From the NCBI RefSeq assembly GCF_001274785.1, contig NZ_LHPI01000025.1, positions 124,001 through 188,000 of the forward strand: a stretch of 64,000 nt of DNA. The letters are read 5' to 3'. Below, in pieces: positions 28,818 to 38,173 of the stretch. This DNA is from Vibrio hepatarius (GTDB taxonomy: Bacteria; Pseudomonadota; Gammaproteobacteria; Enterobacterales; Vibrionaceae). The notes beneath the pieces are model-generated. The model searched no databases and had not been told where the DNA came from. It worked only from the letters and a program-made list of their open reading frames with translations. Both the position numbers and the translations under genes were made by a program. Position 1 is the stretch's first letter. Every line of letters starts with the position of its first letter.

Positions 28818-29357
28818 ATGCAACTAAACAAAGTTCTTAAAGGGCTACTAATTGCGCTACCAGTACTAGCAGTTACCGCGTGTAGTTCAAGTGACGACGC
28901 AGCTAACGCAACTGGCTCTGAAACTAACCAAACTACTGCTGGTGAAGCAGGTAGCGTTGATACAACGGTTGTTTCTCCAATGGACCAAGACGGCCAGCTT
29001 TCTGAGCAAGAACTTAAAGAGCAAGCTCTACGTGAATCTTCAACAATCTACTTTGCATTCGATAACTCAACTATCGCTGCAGATTACGAAGAAATGCTAG
29101 CAGCTCACGCGGCTTACCTAAGCAAAAACCCAGCACTTAACGTAACTGTTGAAGGTCACGCGGACGAGCGTGGTACTCCAGAGTACAACATCGCACTAGG
29201 CGAGCGTCGTGCTACTGCAGTTGCTAAATACCTACAAGCACTAGGTGTTCAAGCGGACCAAATCTCAATCGTTAGCTACGGCGAAGAGAAGCCTCTTCTT
29301 CTAGGTCAATCTAATGATGTGTACGCTAAGAACCGTCGTGCTGTTCTAGTATACTAA
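28818..29357 (+). CDS. pal: Peptidoglycan-associated lipoprotein Pal
   Basis: 179 residues. The lipoprotein signal ends in the lipobox LAVTAC with the acylated Cys at 22. An acidic, Ser/Thr-rich linker leads to an OmpA-type peptidoglycan-binding domain (YFAFDNSTI, VEGHADERGTPEYN, GERRA). It anchors the outer membrane to the wall and is released by TolB. Confidence 0.97.
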   Translation: MQLNKVLKGLLIALPVLAVTACSSSDDAANATGSETNQTTAGEAGSVDTTVVSPMDQDGQLSEQELKEQALRESSTIYFAFDNSTIAADYEEMLAAHAAYLSKNPALNVTVEGHADERGTPEYNIALGERRATAVAKYLQALGVQADQISIVSYGEEKPLLLGQSNDVYAKNRRAVLVY

Positions 29358-29372
29358 TCAAGGATAATCCTT

Positions 29373-30140
29373 ATGTTCAGTAACCTAAAGCGCGTCATTA
29401 CGCTTACGTTACTGGCAAGTGCAGCGAGTACTGTTCTCGCTGCACCAGCTCCAGTATCTGATCTAAGCGGTAGTAATGTTGCCTCTGCCCGTACAAACGA
29501 ATCCGAAGTTCAGCGTCTTGAACGTCTGCTACAAAACCGCAATCGCGTCCAGTTGCAACTGCAACAGCAAGTCGACAACATGGCTCTGGAAATCAGTGAT
29601 TTGCGTGGTCAACTGGAACAAAACAACTATGAAATGCAACAAATGTTGCAGCGTCAGCGTGAGTTGTTTATTGAACTAGACAAACTACGCAGCCAAAAAG
29701 CCGCCGCGCCTGCAGTCGAAACGCCAGCACCAAAGCAAGATAAAGGTGCCGCTGCCGGAAAGTACACTACCAACGCGGACGAACAAACTGCATACCAAAA
29801 CGCAGTCGACCTTATTCTTAAAAAACGTGATTACACTGGCGCTATTGCAGCGTTCCAAAAGTTTCAGAGTGACTACCCTGATTCCACGTTTTCAGCAAAC
29901 TCGCATTACTGGCTAGGCCAGCTTTATTTTGCTAAGAAGCAGGATAAAGACGCGGTGAAGAGTTTTGCCGCTGTTGTCTCTTACAAAGATTCAAACAAGC
30001 GTGCTGATGCTCTAGTGAAACTAGGTGACATCGCGACTCGCAACAACAACGCGACTCAAGCGAAGAAATACTACCAGCAGGTTTTGGATGAGTATCCAAA
30101 CAGCGCATCGGCGAAGCTTGCAAACGAGCGCCTCAACTAA
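29373..30140 (+). CDS. cpoB: Cell division coordinator CpoB (YbgF)
   Basis: 255-residue periplasmic protein with a signal peptide ending at VLAA. A coiled-coil trimerisation helix (about 40-110) precedes three TPR repeats (YQNAVDLIL, SHYWLGQLYFA, DALVKLGDI). It ties TolA to peptidoglycan synthesis at the septum. Last gene of the tol-pal operon; a terminator follows. Confidence 0.93.
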   Translation: MFSNLKRVITLTLLASAASTVLAAPAPVSDLSGSNVASARTNESEVQRLERLLQNRNRVQLQLQQQVDNMALEISDLRGQLEQNNYEMQQMLQRQRELFIELDKLRSQKAAAPAVETPAPKQDKGAAAGKYTTNADEQTAYQNAVDLILKKRDYTGAIAAFQKFQSDYPDSTFSANSHYWLGQLYFAKKQDKDAVKSFAAVVSYKDSNKRADALVKLGDIATRNNNATQAKKYYQQVLDEYPNSASAKLANERLN

Positions 30141-30142
30141 CA

Positions 30143-30170
30143 GAAAAGAGTGCTTCGGCGCTCTTTTTTG
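30143..30170 (+). terminator. Terminator of the tol-pal operon
   Basis: Stem AAGAGTGC / GCGCTCTT with TTCG tetraloop (one G-T pair), then a T-run. Confidence 0.85.
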
Positions 30171-30291
30171 ATCTCGGCTTATTCCTTTTAGTAGCACAAT
30201 AACAACCAACTTATTGGGCGATAAACTGGCATCTTGAATCGGGTTAGGGTTACAATACTCGGATTACTGGAAGTTGCGTAGAGCAAGAGCA

Positions 30292-31353
30292 ATGAGCCAC
30301 ATTTTAGATAAAATCGAAACTGTTTACCCTTTTCCTCCAAAACCAACACCGCTTACAGACAGCGAAAAGCAAACGCATATTGCGAATATTAAAAAGCTGC
30401 TGAAAGAAAAAGACGCGGTGCTGATCGCACACTATTACACCGACCCTGAAATCCAAGCTCTGGCTGAAGAAACAGGCGGCTTTGTTGGCGATTCGTTAGA
30501 GATGGCGAAGTTTGGTAACCGTCACCCAGCAAGTACGCTAATCATCGCTGGTGTTCGTTTTATGGGTGAGTCAGCGAAGATTCTAACCCCAGAAAAACGC
30601 ATCTTGATGCCAACCCTTGAAGCAGAGTGTTCACTAGACTTAGGCTGCCCCGCAGACAAATTCAGTGAGTTCTGTGACGCACACCCAGACTATACGGTTG
30701 TTGTGTACGCCAACACTTCTGCGGCGGTAAAAGCGCGCGCAGATTGGGTCGTTACATCGAGTATTGCCCTTGAAATCGTCGAGCACCTAGACGCGGAAGA
30801 TAAACCGATCATCTGGGGCCCTGACCGTCACCTAGGTTCATACATCGCCAACCAAACAGGCGCTGATATGTTGCTTTGGCAAGGTGAGTGTGTCGTACAC
30901 GACGAATTCTCGGCAGACGCGCTACGTAAGATGAAATCGGTCTACCCAGACGCGGCAATCTTGGTTCACCCAGAGTCACCGGCAAGCGTTGTTGAACTGG
31001 CAGACGCTGTGGGCTCAACCAGTCAGCTAATCAAAGCGGCAAAAGAGCTACCACATAAGCAGATGATTGTTGCAACCGACAAAGGTATCTTCTTCAAGAT
31101 GCAGCAACTTGTACCTGAGAAAGAGCTGATTGAAGCGCCGACCGCAGGTGCAGGCGCAACGTGCCGAAGCTGTGCTCACTGTCCTTGGATGGCGATGAAC
31201 GGTCTTAAAGCAATCGAAACTGCGCTGCGTGATGGTGGAAAGGACCACGAGATCTTCGTTGATGAAGCATTACGAGTGAAGTCTCTGATCCCGCTTAATC
31301 GCATGCTTGATTTCGCAGAGCAGCTCAACATGCAAGTGAAAGGCAACGCGTAA
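30292..31353 (+). CDS. nadA: Quinolinate synthase NadA
   Basis: 353-residue 4Fe-4S enzyme that condenses iminoaspartate with dihydroxyacetone phosphate to quinolinate, the first ring of NAD. Cluster cysteines are expected in the LGCPAD region, at GECVVHD, and in the CRSCAHCPW motif. The start ATG 30292 (MSHILDKIE) is preferred to the TTG at 30274 because the extra RRARA residues are not typical of the family. Confidence 0.95.
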   Translation: MSHILDKIETVYPFPPKPTPLTDSEKQTHIANIKKLLKEKDAVLIAHYYTDPEIQALAEETGGFVGDSLEMAKFGNRHPASTLIIAGVRFMGESAKILTPEKRILMPTLEAECSLDLGCPADKFSEFCDAHPDYTVVVYANTSAAVKARADWVVTSSIALEIVEHLDAEDKPIIWGPDRHLGSYIANQTGADMLLWQGECVVHDEFSADALRKMKSVYPDAAILVHPESPASVVELADAVGSTSQLIKAAKELPHKQMIVATDKGIFFKMQQLVPEKELIEAPTAGAGATCRSCAHCPWMAMNGLKAIETALRDGGKDHEIFVDEALRVKSLIPLNRMLDFAEQLNMQVKGNA

Positions 31354-31377
31354 GTTTTTCCGTTACAAGACATGTAT

Positions 31378-31408
31378 CAAAAACCAGCTATTTAGCTGGT
31401 TTTTTTAT
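31378..31408 (+). terminator. Terminator of nadA
   Basis: Stem AAAAACCAGCTA / TAGCTGGTTTTT with a short loop and T-run. Confidence 0.9.
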
Positions 31409-31486
31409 TGCCGTTGCTAAGTAACCAATTGTCGCTTATGTATATAATCAATATTCAATGACTTAAACAAAAACTCTGGTGTATCT

Positions 31487-32536
31487 ATGGCCGTTTGGTT
31501 CGTTTTTAAAAGATGGTTCAAGTCGAATGTGTTTAATCTGAGTAACCGCAATTTGCTGGTTCTCAGCGTGTTATACATCTTAATTGCTTGGGTATTATTG
31601 TACGCCGCAGGCGAGAGCGATCTGACCAACGACTTTTCAACATTTGTCTATTACTTGATGGTCACCGCGTCAACAGTGGGCTACGGCGATTATTCACCTA
31701 CCACGGATTTGGGTAAATGGATCGTCATCTTGTTTGTTATTCCGGGTGGATTGAGTTTGTTTGCGGCGATACTAGGTCGTGTGGCAAGCGGTGCAATTGA
31801 TTATTGGCGAGCGGGTGTACTAGGAAAACGGAGAGTGAACGTGGAAAATCATATTCTATTGCTGGGTTGGAATGGGCAGCGCACCGTTCATTTAATTCGA
31901 ATGCTGCAACACGAAGAAGAGGGTAAAAGACCGATTGTGTTGTGTAGCCGCTCAGACATCGAAAACCCGCTTCCGGGTGAAATTCAGTTCGTCAAAGTGA
32001 CCAGCTATACCGATAGCGAGCAAATGAAGCTAGCGAATGTGCCTAGCGCTAGTTGTATTGTGGTCGATAACCTCGAAGATGATATTACATTGTCGGCATC
32101 GTTATACTGCGCCAACATTAACCCTGATGCGCACTTACTGGCGTATTTTAAAGATGAAGCGTTAGGTAATTTGTTGAGTCAACATTGTCCGAAAGCCGAG
32201 TGCATTCCTGCTGTTGGCGCGGAGATGCTGGCTAAAGCAGCGGTTGACCCTGGCTCTAGCGCGCTTCATCAAGAGCTACTCGCGTCGACTCGTGGTATGA
32301 CACAGTATTCAACCTTTTATCCGGAAGATGCTCCAGCGACAGATGTCGAAGCCATTTTTACGTATATCAAGCGAGCTTATCACGCGACCTTGATTGCGAT
32401 TGATGTCGGGCAGGGGATTGAACTCAACCCAGACCTTGATCGGGAAATTCCAGCGGGCAGTAAGTTGTTCTACATCGCAGATGAGCGCGTAACCTCATTT
32501 GATTGGCTAGCCGCGACAGGTTTGAAATCTAGTTAA
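31487..32536 (+). CDS. Two-span potassium channel with TrkA-N/RCK domain
   Basis: 349 residues. Two N-terminal membrane helices flank a pore loop with the selectivity filter TVGYGD at about residues 64-69. The cytosolic part starts with NHILLLGWNGQRTVHLI, a Rossmann-like RCK/TrkA-N nucleotide-binding fold. This is the layout of Kch/MthK-type channels. The ligand that gates it is unknown. Confidence 0.87.
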   Translation: MAVWFVFKRWFKSNVFNLSNRNLLVLSVLYILIAWVLLYAAGESDLTNDFSTFVYYLMVTASTVGYGDYSPTTDLGKWIVILFVIPGGLSLFAAILGRVASGAIDYWRAGVLGKRRVNVENHILLLGWNGQRTVHLIRMLQHEEEGKRPIVLCSRSDIENPLPGEIQFVKVTSYTDSEQMKLANVPSASCIVVDNLEDDITLSASLYCANINPDAHLLAYFKDEALGNLLSQHCPKAECIPAVGAEMLAKAAVDPGSSALHQELLASTRGMTQYSTFYPEDAPATDVEAIFTYIKRAYHATLIAIDVGQGIELNPDLDREIPAGSKLFYIADERVTSFDWLAATGLKSS

Positions 32537-32563
32537 GTCATCAATCTCTTTGTGCAAGAGCCC

Positions 32564-32596
32564 AATGCCCCACTTTGTTGAGTGGGGCATTTTTTA
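32564..32596. terminator. Bidirectional terminator between the K+ channel gene and the copper-chaperone gene
   Basis: Perfect stem AATGCCCCACT / AGTGGGGCATT with TTGTTG loop and T-run. Confidence 0.92.
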
Positions 32597-32600
32597 TTGC

Positions 32601-33062
32601 TTAGTGAGCGTGAACATGGCCATTTTTCTCGACCGCTAACTCGACTTGAACTTCCCCCGCATTTTGGAAGGTCAATGTCATCGGGAAGCGTTCCCCTTGT
32701 TTATAAGCTTTTTCAGGGTTGAAAATCATTAGGTGGTAGCCGCCCGGTTTGAACATCACAGTCTCTTGCGCTGCGATTTTAACGCGGTCTATTTGCTTCA
32801 TATGCATCATGCCGTCTGACATTTCATGGGTATGGATCTCAACCCTTTTTGCGACAGGCGTTGAGGCGTTGATCAAGTAATCGTCTTGTTGAGCGTTGTT
32901 CTTCAGTTGGAAAAATCCGGCAATTACTGTTGCGGTTGGCGGCGCTTCACGACTCCACGGATGGTCAATCTCAATATCACCTGCGTTGTACTCGTGAGCC
33001 AAAGTTTGAGCACTGAATAATGTAAATGCGCTTAGTAAAAGTGTTTGAAGATATTTGTTCAT
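32601..33062 (-). CDS. Periplasmic copper chaperone, PCu(A)C family
   Basis: 153 residues with a signal peptide (ends near AQTLA). The copper-site pattern is present: H-x(n)-M in EIHTHEMSDGMMHMKQ, followed by HLMIFNPEKAY, with a His-rich end GHVHAH. Members deliver Cu(I) to the CuA site of cytochrome oxidase or buffer periplasmic copper. The frame is open to 33161, but ATG 33062 starts the signal peptide directly. Confidence 0.88.
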   Translation of the reverse strand: MNKYLQTLLLSAFTLFSAQTLAHEYNAGDIEIDHPWSREAPPTATVIAGFFQLKNNAQQDDYLINASTPVAKRVEIHTHEMSDGMMHMKQIDRVKIAAQETVMFKPGGYHLMIFNPEKAYKQGERFPMTLTFQNAGEVQVELAVEKNGHVHAH

Positions 33063-33078
33063 TTTGAATCCTAACTTT

Positions 33079-33195
33079 ATGTGTTGCCAGCAAGGGTATT
33101 GGAATAAGGCTGGCGAATTAGTGAAGCAAAACCCGCAGAGTTTCAAAGTATGGCAAGACACGCAGCGACTTAGCCAAGAAAACGGGCTTACTTAA
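33079..33195 (+). CDS. Possible small protein (38 aa), weakly supported
   Basis: An ATG-to-TAA frame beginning MCCQQGYWNKAGEL and ending SQENGLT fills the gap between two - strand copper genes. Composition and codon use look protein-like and Cys-Cys follows the start, but no ribosome site is visible. It could be a relic or chance. Confidence 0.25.
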   Translation: MCCQQGYWNKAGELVKQNPQSFKVWQDTQRLSQENGLT

Positions 33196-33211
33196 TTTGT
33201 AGTTTGGGTTG

Positions 33212-33664
33212 TTACGCGTAGATAAAGTTAGGTGGCGACTGTTTGGGCGCGAGAGACAAATAAATCCGCTGTGTCGCTCTGAGATAACGATAAGCGAGGA
33301 ATAGTGGTTGGATACGAGCTAGCCATTGTGCAATGACACTCGCAATTACTGCGAAGATCAACAGCGCAAGCTGGCACACATCTAATAGGGGACAACTGAA
33401 CTTAAGTGGATCGTGATAGTTATGTTGACTGGCATCACCGCCGTCATTGGCAGCGATTAGCTCACTGATGTCTACCCATTTAAAACCTTCTGCGGTACAG
33501 AGCAGAACTTTCTCTCCCTGAGCGTTCGATAGCCAGTTTTTGCTATGAACTTGCGAAGGATTGAGCGCCATGGTGGCGAGCAAATACAGCTGAAACAAAA
33601 GAGTGGCAATGACGTAAAGCGCCAGAACCTTTTGCATACTCGTATTATTTCGAATAATTCGCAT
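33212..33664 (-). CDS. DUF2946-like membrane-associated protein, probably copper-related
   Basis: 150 residues with an N-terminal hydrophobic helix (about 12-34), a polar middle containing VLLCTAEGFKW and SCPLLDVC, and a second hydrophobic helix after it. The Cys pattern and size resemble DUF2946, which often neighbours PCu(A)C chaperones, as here. The start could instead be the ATG at 33637; neither has a clear ribosome site. Confidence 0.6.
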   Translation of the reverse strand: MRIIRNNTSMQKVLALYVIATLLFQLYLLATMALNPSQVHSKNWLSNAQGEKVLLCTAEGFKWVDISELIAANDGGDASQHNYHDPLKFSCPLLDVCQLALLIFAVIASVIAQWLARIQPLFLAYRYLRATQRIYLSLAPKQSPPNFIYA

Positions 33665-33835
33665 CGCAGGTTTGAATGAGTGGGATAGTGGAGGCGAATA
33701 TTAACAGGGCTGATAAAAAGATGTAACTCTGTTTTTATCGGTAGGTGATATAAGTGTGAACCAGTTGGGGGCTGTTTGACGAAAAGGTGTGGGATTAGTT
33801 AAGAAATGCCGCTGAACACGCAGCGGCAGATTGAA

Positions 33836-34417
33836 TTACTCAGCTTGAGCGAGTGTCACGCCACGCATGGTTAAGCCACACAGCATCATTGGGATTGAGT
33901 TAAAGATCTCTGCAAATTGGTCTAAGCCTTCGATGCCTTGTTCAGCAAGGGTTGCAATCGATGTTTCTGGATCGTACAACATGCTTACAGACAGTAATAC
34001 GCCGCCGAGTAATGCGCTATCTTCACTGTCTTGCGGCATAATGGTTTCCCAATCGTCGCGTGCTAGTTGCCAACCTTGCAGTAATCCTTCACAGAAATCA
34101 CGCGCTGCTTCGTTGACGATCTCTTCTTCATCCAATTGACACGCCTCTGGCCATTGCCAACGGTTTTCCAGTAGGGCTGGGCGGTACTCATTCCACATCG
34201 CGATGATATGCTCAATGTAGGTTTCCAGTTGCTCACCGTCAGTAAACGGTGCGACTTCTTCGCCACCCCATAAGAACGGTAACCATTCTTGAGGAGGTAA
34301 CAAGTTTGGTGCTGCGGCCATAGCAGTCACGAAACCGCGAGTTTTAGCTTCATTGATGAGCTTATCTTGTAGCTCAGTTTGAGCGAGAAGTTCTTGTAGC
34401 GTCAAAGTGATAACCAT
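33836..34417 (-). CDS. UPF0149 (YecA/YgfB) family protein
   Basis: 193-residue helical protein with the UPF0149 pattern: LPPQEWLPFLWGG, ARDFCEGLLQGWQLARDDWE, and conserved acidic helices. It lacks the C-terminal SEC-C zinc motif of full-length YecA. Function unknown. Monotranscribed and divergent from the sensor kinase. Confidence 0.82.
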   Translation of the reverse strand: MVITLTLQELLAQTELQDKLINEAKTRGFVTAMAAAPNLLPPQEWLPFLWGGEEVAPFTDGEQLETYIEHIIAMWNEYRPALLENRWQWPEACQLDEEEIVNEAARDFCEGLLQGWQLARDDWETIMPQDSEDSALLGGVLLSVSMLYDPETSIATLAEQGIEGLDQFAEIFNSIPMMLCGLTMRGVTLAQAE

Positions 34418-34531
34418 AAATATTGGAGAGTTGTGATGGCGTAATGGTAACAGGCGACGTAAATGATAAAAAGGTTGAAGGGTTTAAATATTCACTATAA
34501 TTTTTGGTAAACGATAAAAATTCAATCGGTT

Positions 34532-36961
34532 ATGGATATTCGATCTTCGCTAAAACAGAAAAGTATGTTTGCGCTTGCGTTTTACCTTGCCGCCTCCGTG
34601 GCGCTGATAGGGACGGTGAGCTACTTTGTGGTTGAGCCGCCAACGCGCGATCAATTAGAGAAGAACCTCGACTTACGTACCGAACTGATTTCTGCCCAGA
34701 TACTCGCCCCAGTCAATAACTCATTAAGTGTGCTGCAAAGCATCGTTAGCCTCGGAAGCCATCCCAGTCCACAACAGAATCAAGCCCAATTGCTATACAG
34801 CTTGTTTTCTCTTACCGATGGCATCGCTGTCAGCGGCGGGCTTTGGCCCACGCCGCACTCAGTTGAGCCGGATATCGCCTATTCGAGTCTGTTTTTTAAC
34901 CGCGCTCCTGATGGTCTAATCGACCGTATTTACTCTTGGGATAACCCTGAATCTGGAGGATACGATACTGCTGACTGGTATCTCTCCGTCGCCGATGCCC
35001 CGTCTGGAACCGTATCTTGGTCTGGTGTGTATATCGACCCTTTTACGCATGTACAGATGATTACTGCGTCGTCCCCATACTACGTCGAAGGTGAATTTGC
35101 CGGAGTCGCGACGGTGGACATTTCTCTTGAAGGACTTGTGAGTTTTGTCAGACGTCACGCAGAAGAGTACAACCTTGGTGTCGTCCTGACTGACGGTTAC
35201 GGAGACGTTATTCTCGAGCACAACTTCAGGCGAGCAGAGCACAGTTATATTGGTAAAAAGACCTTTGGTGATTTCCAATGGCAGGTGGATGTTGTCAACG
35301 CCAAACGCATTGTAGACGAACAAGTTTATGACGTGGTCTCGAAAGTTGAAGCGGGTATTGTACCGATCATGTTGCTTTGCGTGATGCTTGGCTATTTCCT
35401 TATCAGTCGCTTTCTTATTGATCCAATCGTGTTGATCGCACAAAAGGTCGATGACTCGAAAGAAGGCGGCATCATTGATATCAACTACAACAGCAATGAT
35501 GAGATCAAACACCTCATCAATAGCTTTAATCAGAAAACCGTTTTCCTCGAAGCGGAAAAAGTTAAAGCGCAAGCGTCTACCAAGGCAAAGAGTGCTTTCT
35601 TAGCGACGTTATCCCACGAGATCCGAACTCCAATGAATGGTGTGCTCGGTACGGCGCAAATCCTTTTGAAATCTCCCCTCTATGACGAACAACGCAGGCA
35701 CCTACGTACTCTGTATGAGTCTGGTGACCACATGATGACCTTGCTCAACGAGATCTTGGACTTCTCGAAAATCGAACAGGGCCATATCGAACTTGACCTC
35801 TATCCGTTCCCACTGGATTCGATTATCGGGAGCGTCAACAGCATCTACTTTTCGCTCTGCGCCGAGAAAGGGCTGAAGTTCAAAGTGGTTTCTCAAGTAC
35901 CAAGTGACCGTTGGTACTTGGCCGATAAAGCGAGATTGCGCCAGATCCTGTTCAACCTGCTCAGTAATGCGGTTAAGTTTACCGTGCAGGGTTATGTCGA
36001 ATTGCATTTCAATGAAAAGATGATTGAAGGCAAAAACCACCTACAAATTAAAGTACGAGACACCGGGATCGGGATTGCAAACGAATCGCAAGAAAAGATC
36101 TTTAAGCCGTTTGAGCAAGCGGAGTCCACCACCACAAGACGATTTGGTGGGACGGGGTTAGGCTTAGCGATTGCAAAGCAGTTGTGCGAAAAGATGGACG
36201 GTTCGATTCGGGTGACCAGCGAAATAGGAGTTGGTTCGTCCTTTGAAGCTCTGCTCCAACTGGATATGTGTGAACCGATAAAATCTGATATCAAAGTGGA
36301 TAGAAAGCTGAGATATGAAGGTTTAAAAGCTTTAGTCGTTGAAGATAACCGAACCAACTCGATCATCATCAGCACATTTATGTCAAATAAAGGTTTTGAG
36401 TGTGATTGCGTTGAGAACGGTGAACAAGCCATAGAAGCGATTTCTAATGACGTTTATGACTTGGTATTGATGGACAACCATATGCCAGTGATGGACGGCA
36501 TAGAAGCCACAACCGCGATTCGCAAGTTGGACAGCAGTAAATCGAGAGTGCTGATTGTTGGCTGCACCGCGGACGTGTTCAAAGAAACCCGCGCCCACAT
36601 GAAGAGCGCCGGCGTTGACTTTATCATCCCAAAACCGATCGATGAGACCGAACTCGACGACGCACTCTTTGCGTTCGCCGATAAACTCTACCAATACAAA
36701 CCTAACTTACGCAAAAAGCCGCCCAAGACAGAAAAGGATGTTGAGCAACAGCTATTGAACTTTTTTATGGCTGTCGAGGATAGTGACTTGGACAAAGCCA
36801 AAGTCACTTTTGAGCAGTTGTCTAATTCCATCGGCAATAGTGCCAATCTGACGTTGGATGGCTGTTTAGGAAGAATTGCAATTAGTTTGAGCTCAAATCA
36901 ACTTCCAACGTCTCAAGACATGGACTTACTAGCAGTGCAAGCTACTGAATTCTGTAATTAA
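34532..36961 (+). CDS. Hybrid sensor histidine kinase/response regulator with periplasmic Cache domain
   Basis: 809 residues. A membrane helix (about 13-35), a periplasmic dCACHE-like sensor (about 40-265), a second membrane helix (about 273-295) and a HAMP-like linker lead to HisKA with H362 in SHEIRTPMNG. A HATPase_c domain (NLLSNAVKF, DTGIGI, FGGTGLGLAI) and a receiver domain with D648 in LMDNHMPVMDG follow. The last 90 residues are helical but lack an HPt histidine, so a separate phosphotransfer protein is expected. The ligand is unknown, and no response regulator gene is adjacent. Confidence 0.9.
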   Translation: MDIRSSLKQKSMFALAFYLAASVALIGTVSYFVVEPPTRDQLEKNLDLRTELISAQILAPVNNSLSVLQSIVSLGSHPSPQQNQAQLLYSLFSLTDGIAVSGGLWPTPHSVEPDIAYSSLFFNRAPDGLIDRIYSWDNPESGGYDTADWYLSVADAPSGTVSWSGVYIDPFTHVQMITASSPYYVEGEFAGVATVDISLEGLVSFVRRHAEEYNLGVVLTDGYGDVILEHNFRRAEHSYIGKKTFGDFQWQVDVVNAKRIVDEQVYDVVSKVEAGIVPIMLLCVMLGYFLISRFLIDPIVLIAQKVDDSKEGGIIDINYNSNDEIKHLINSFNQKTVFLEAEKVKAQASTKAKSAFLATLSHEIRTPMNGVLGTAQILLKSPLYDEQRRHLRTLYESGDHMMTLLNEILDFSKIEQGHIELDLYPFPLDSIIGSVNSIYFSLCAEKGLKFKVVSQVPSDRWYLADKARLRQILFNLLSNAVKFTVQGYVELHFNEKMIEGKNHLQIKVRDTGIGIANESQEKIFKPFEQAESTTTRRFGGTGLGLAIAKQLCEKMDGSIRVTSEIGVGSSFEALLQLDMCEPIKSDIKVDRKLRYEGLKALVVEDNRTNSIIISTFMSNKGFECDCVENGEQAIEAISNDVYDLVLMDNHMPVMDGIEATTAIRKLDSSKSRVLIVGCTADVFKETRAHMKSAGVDFIIPKPIDETELDDALFAFADKLYQYKPNLRKKPPKTEKDVEQQLLNFFMAVEDSDLDKAKVTFEQLSNSIGNSANLTLDGCLGRIAISLSSNQLPTSQDMDLLAVQATEFCN

Positions 36962-37183
36962 TTTTGGATAAAGTTGTTATCTTATTGTTTTAATTCCGTC
37001 TGGGTAGTGAATCCAACTAAGTTTGTATTTTTCGTTGGTTTTTTATTCAATAACTCATTAAAAATACGAGATCAAAAACTACAAGACTAATGCTCTAATA
37101 GCGATATGAACTGCTATGTGGTTCTTTGTTTGGTGTATTGTTTTGGTTGTGTTTTTTTTTGTAGTATTTTGTTAGGTGAGTTA

Positions 37184-37633
37184 ATGAAATCTCGTGGTCC
37201 ATTTTGCATTCGCAACGCCGCAGCCGATACATTTGCAATGGTAATCTTTTGCTTTGTATCCGGTATGATCATTGAAATCTTTGTCTCTGGGATGACGTTT
37301 GAGCAATCACTTGCTTCGCGAACGCTATCTATTCCGGTGAACATAGCGATAGCTTGGCCTTACGGCGTGTTTAGAGATTTCATGCTCCGTCAAGGCGCAA
37401 AACTCTCGCCGAGTGGCGTGATGAAAAACTTCTCCGATTTGGTTGCCTACGTGCTGTTTCAATCACCGGTATACGCGGCCATTTTGTTTACCGTTGGTGC
37501 ATCAACCGATCAAATCGTCACTGCTGTTGCAACCAATGCCGTGATCTCTTGTGGGATGGGGGTTCTCTACGGTTACTTTCTTGATCTTTGCCGCAAGCTG
37601 TTTCGCGTACCGGGCTACTACCACCAAATCTAA
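37184..37633 (+). CDS. alaE: L-alanine exporter AlaE
   Basis: 149 residues with four hydrophobic segments, closely following E. coli AlaE: NAAADTFAMVIFCFVSGM, SIPVNIAIAWPYGVFRDF, and VLYGYFLDLCRKLF. The frame is open to 37106, but ATG 37184 has TAGGTGAG just upstream and aligns with the AlaE start. Exports L-alanine to prevent toxic build-up. Confidence 0.88.
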   Translation: MKSRGPFCIRNAAADTFAMVIFCFVSGMIIEIFVSGMTFEQSLASRTLSIPVNIAIAWPYGVFRDFMLRQGAKLSPSGVMKNFSDLVAYVLFQSPVYAAILFTVGASTDQIVTAVATNAVISCGMGVLYGYFLDLCRKLFRVPGYYHQI

Positions 37634-37778
37634 TACGCTCGAAACACGATCGAATTAGCTAGATAGTAACCAAACGAAATTAACTCGCCGTTTTTTTAAG
37701 GATTTAGGCTTGACCTAACCCAGCAGAATCATTAAATTAGCGCCTCGTTGGTTAAACATACCAACCACAATCTGATTC

Positions 37779-37866
37779 GGTGAGTTGTCCGAGTGGCTGA
37801 AGGAGCACGCCTGGAAAGTGTGTATACGGCAACGTATCGAGAGTTCGAATCTCTCACTCACCGCCA
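37779..37866 (+). tRNA. tRNA-Ser (anticodon GGA)
   Basis: 88-base class II tRNA. Acceptor GGTGAGT pairs with ACTCACC, with discriminator G and encoded CCA. The anticodon stem is CACGC/GTGTG with loop CTGGAAA, giving GGA. A long variable arm and the T-loop TTCGAAT are present. A terminator follows at once. It marks the left edge of the integrated island. Confidence 0.97.
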
Positions 37867-37877
37867 CATTCAAGTTT

Positions 37878-37904
37878 AAAGACGTCTCAGGACGTCTTTT
37901 TTCT
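37878..37904 (+). terminator. Terminator of tRNA-Ser
   Basis: Perfect stem AAAGACGT / ACGTCTTT with CTCAGG loop and T-run. Confidence 0.9.
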
Positions 37905-37979
37905 TATTTGAAGTTTCTTAAAATCAATAAGTTATGATTCCGTAGCGTTCCATAATGTTCCGTAAAAGCCTTTGTTTTT

Positions 37980-38167
37980 CGTAATACCTAAAGTAATACC
38001 CAGTCTCTATATCTGATGCTAGTATTACTTTTGAACACTTATTCAGGTATTACTTTGTTGTCATAATCTCCACCAGCTTAGCCTGTAACTTAATGAAAGT
38101 TAGCGAGTTATAAGTCATAATTAATACCTGAATCTTTCAGTGTTTATACTCAGAGCAGGTATTACTT
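37980..38167. repeat. Iterated GGTATTACTT-type sites (probable integrase/excisionase arm sites)
   Basis: Copies of GGTATTACTT or close variants occur at 37980-37989 (inverted), 37991-38000 (inverted), 38021-38030, 38046-38055 and 38158-38167, with a shorter AATACC copy near 38123. They fill the gap between the tRNA and the integrase relic, where arm-type integrase sites and the int promoter lie in P4-like islands. Confidence 0.6.
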
Positions 38168-38173
38168 GAGGGA

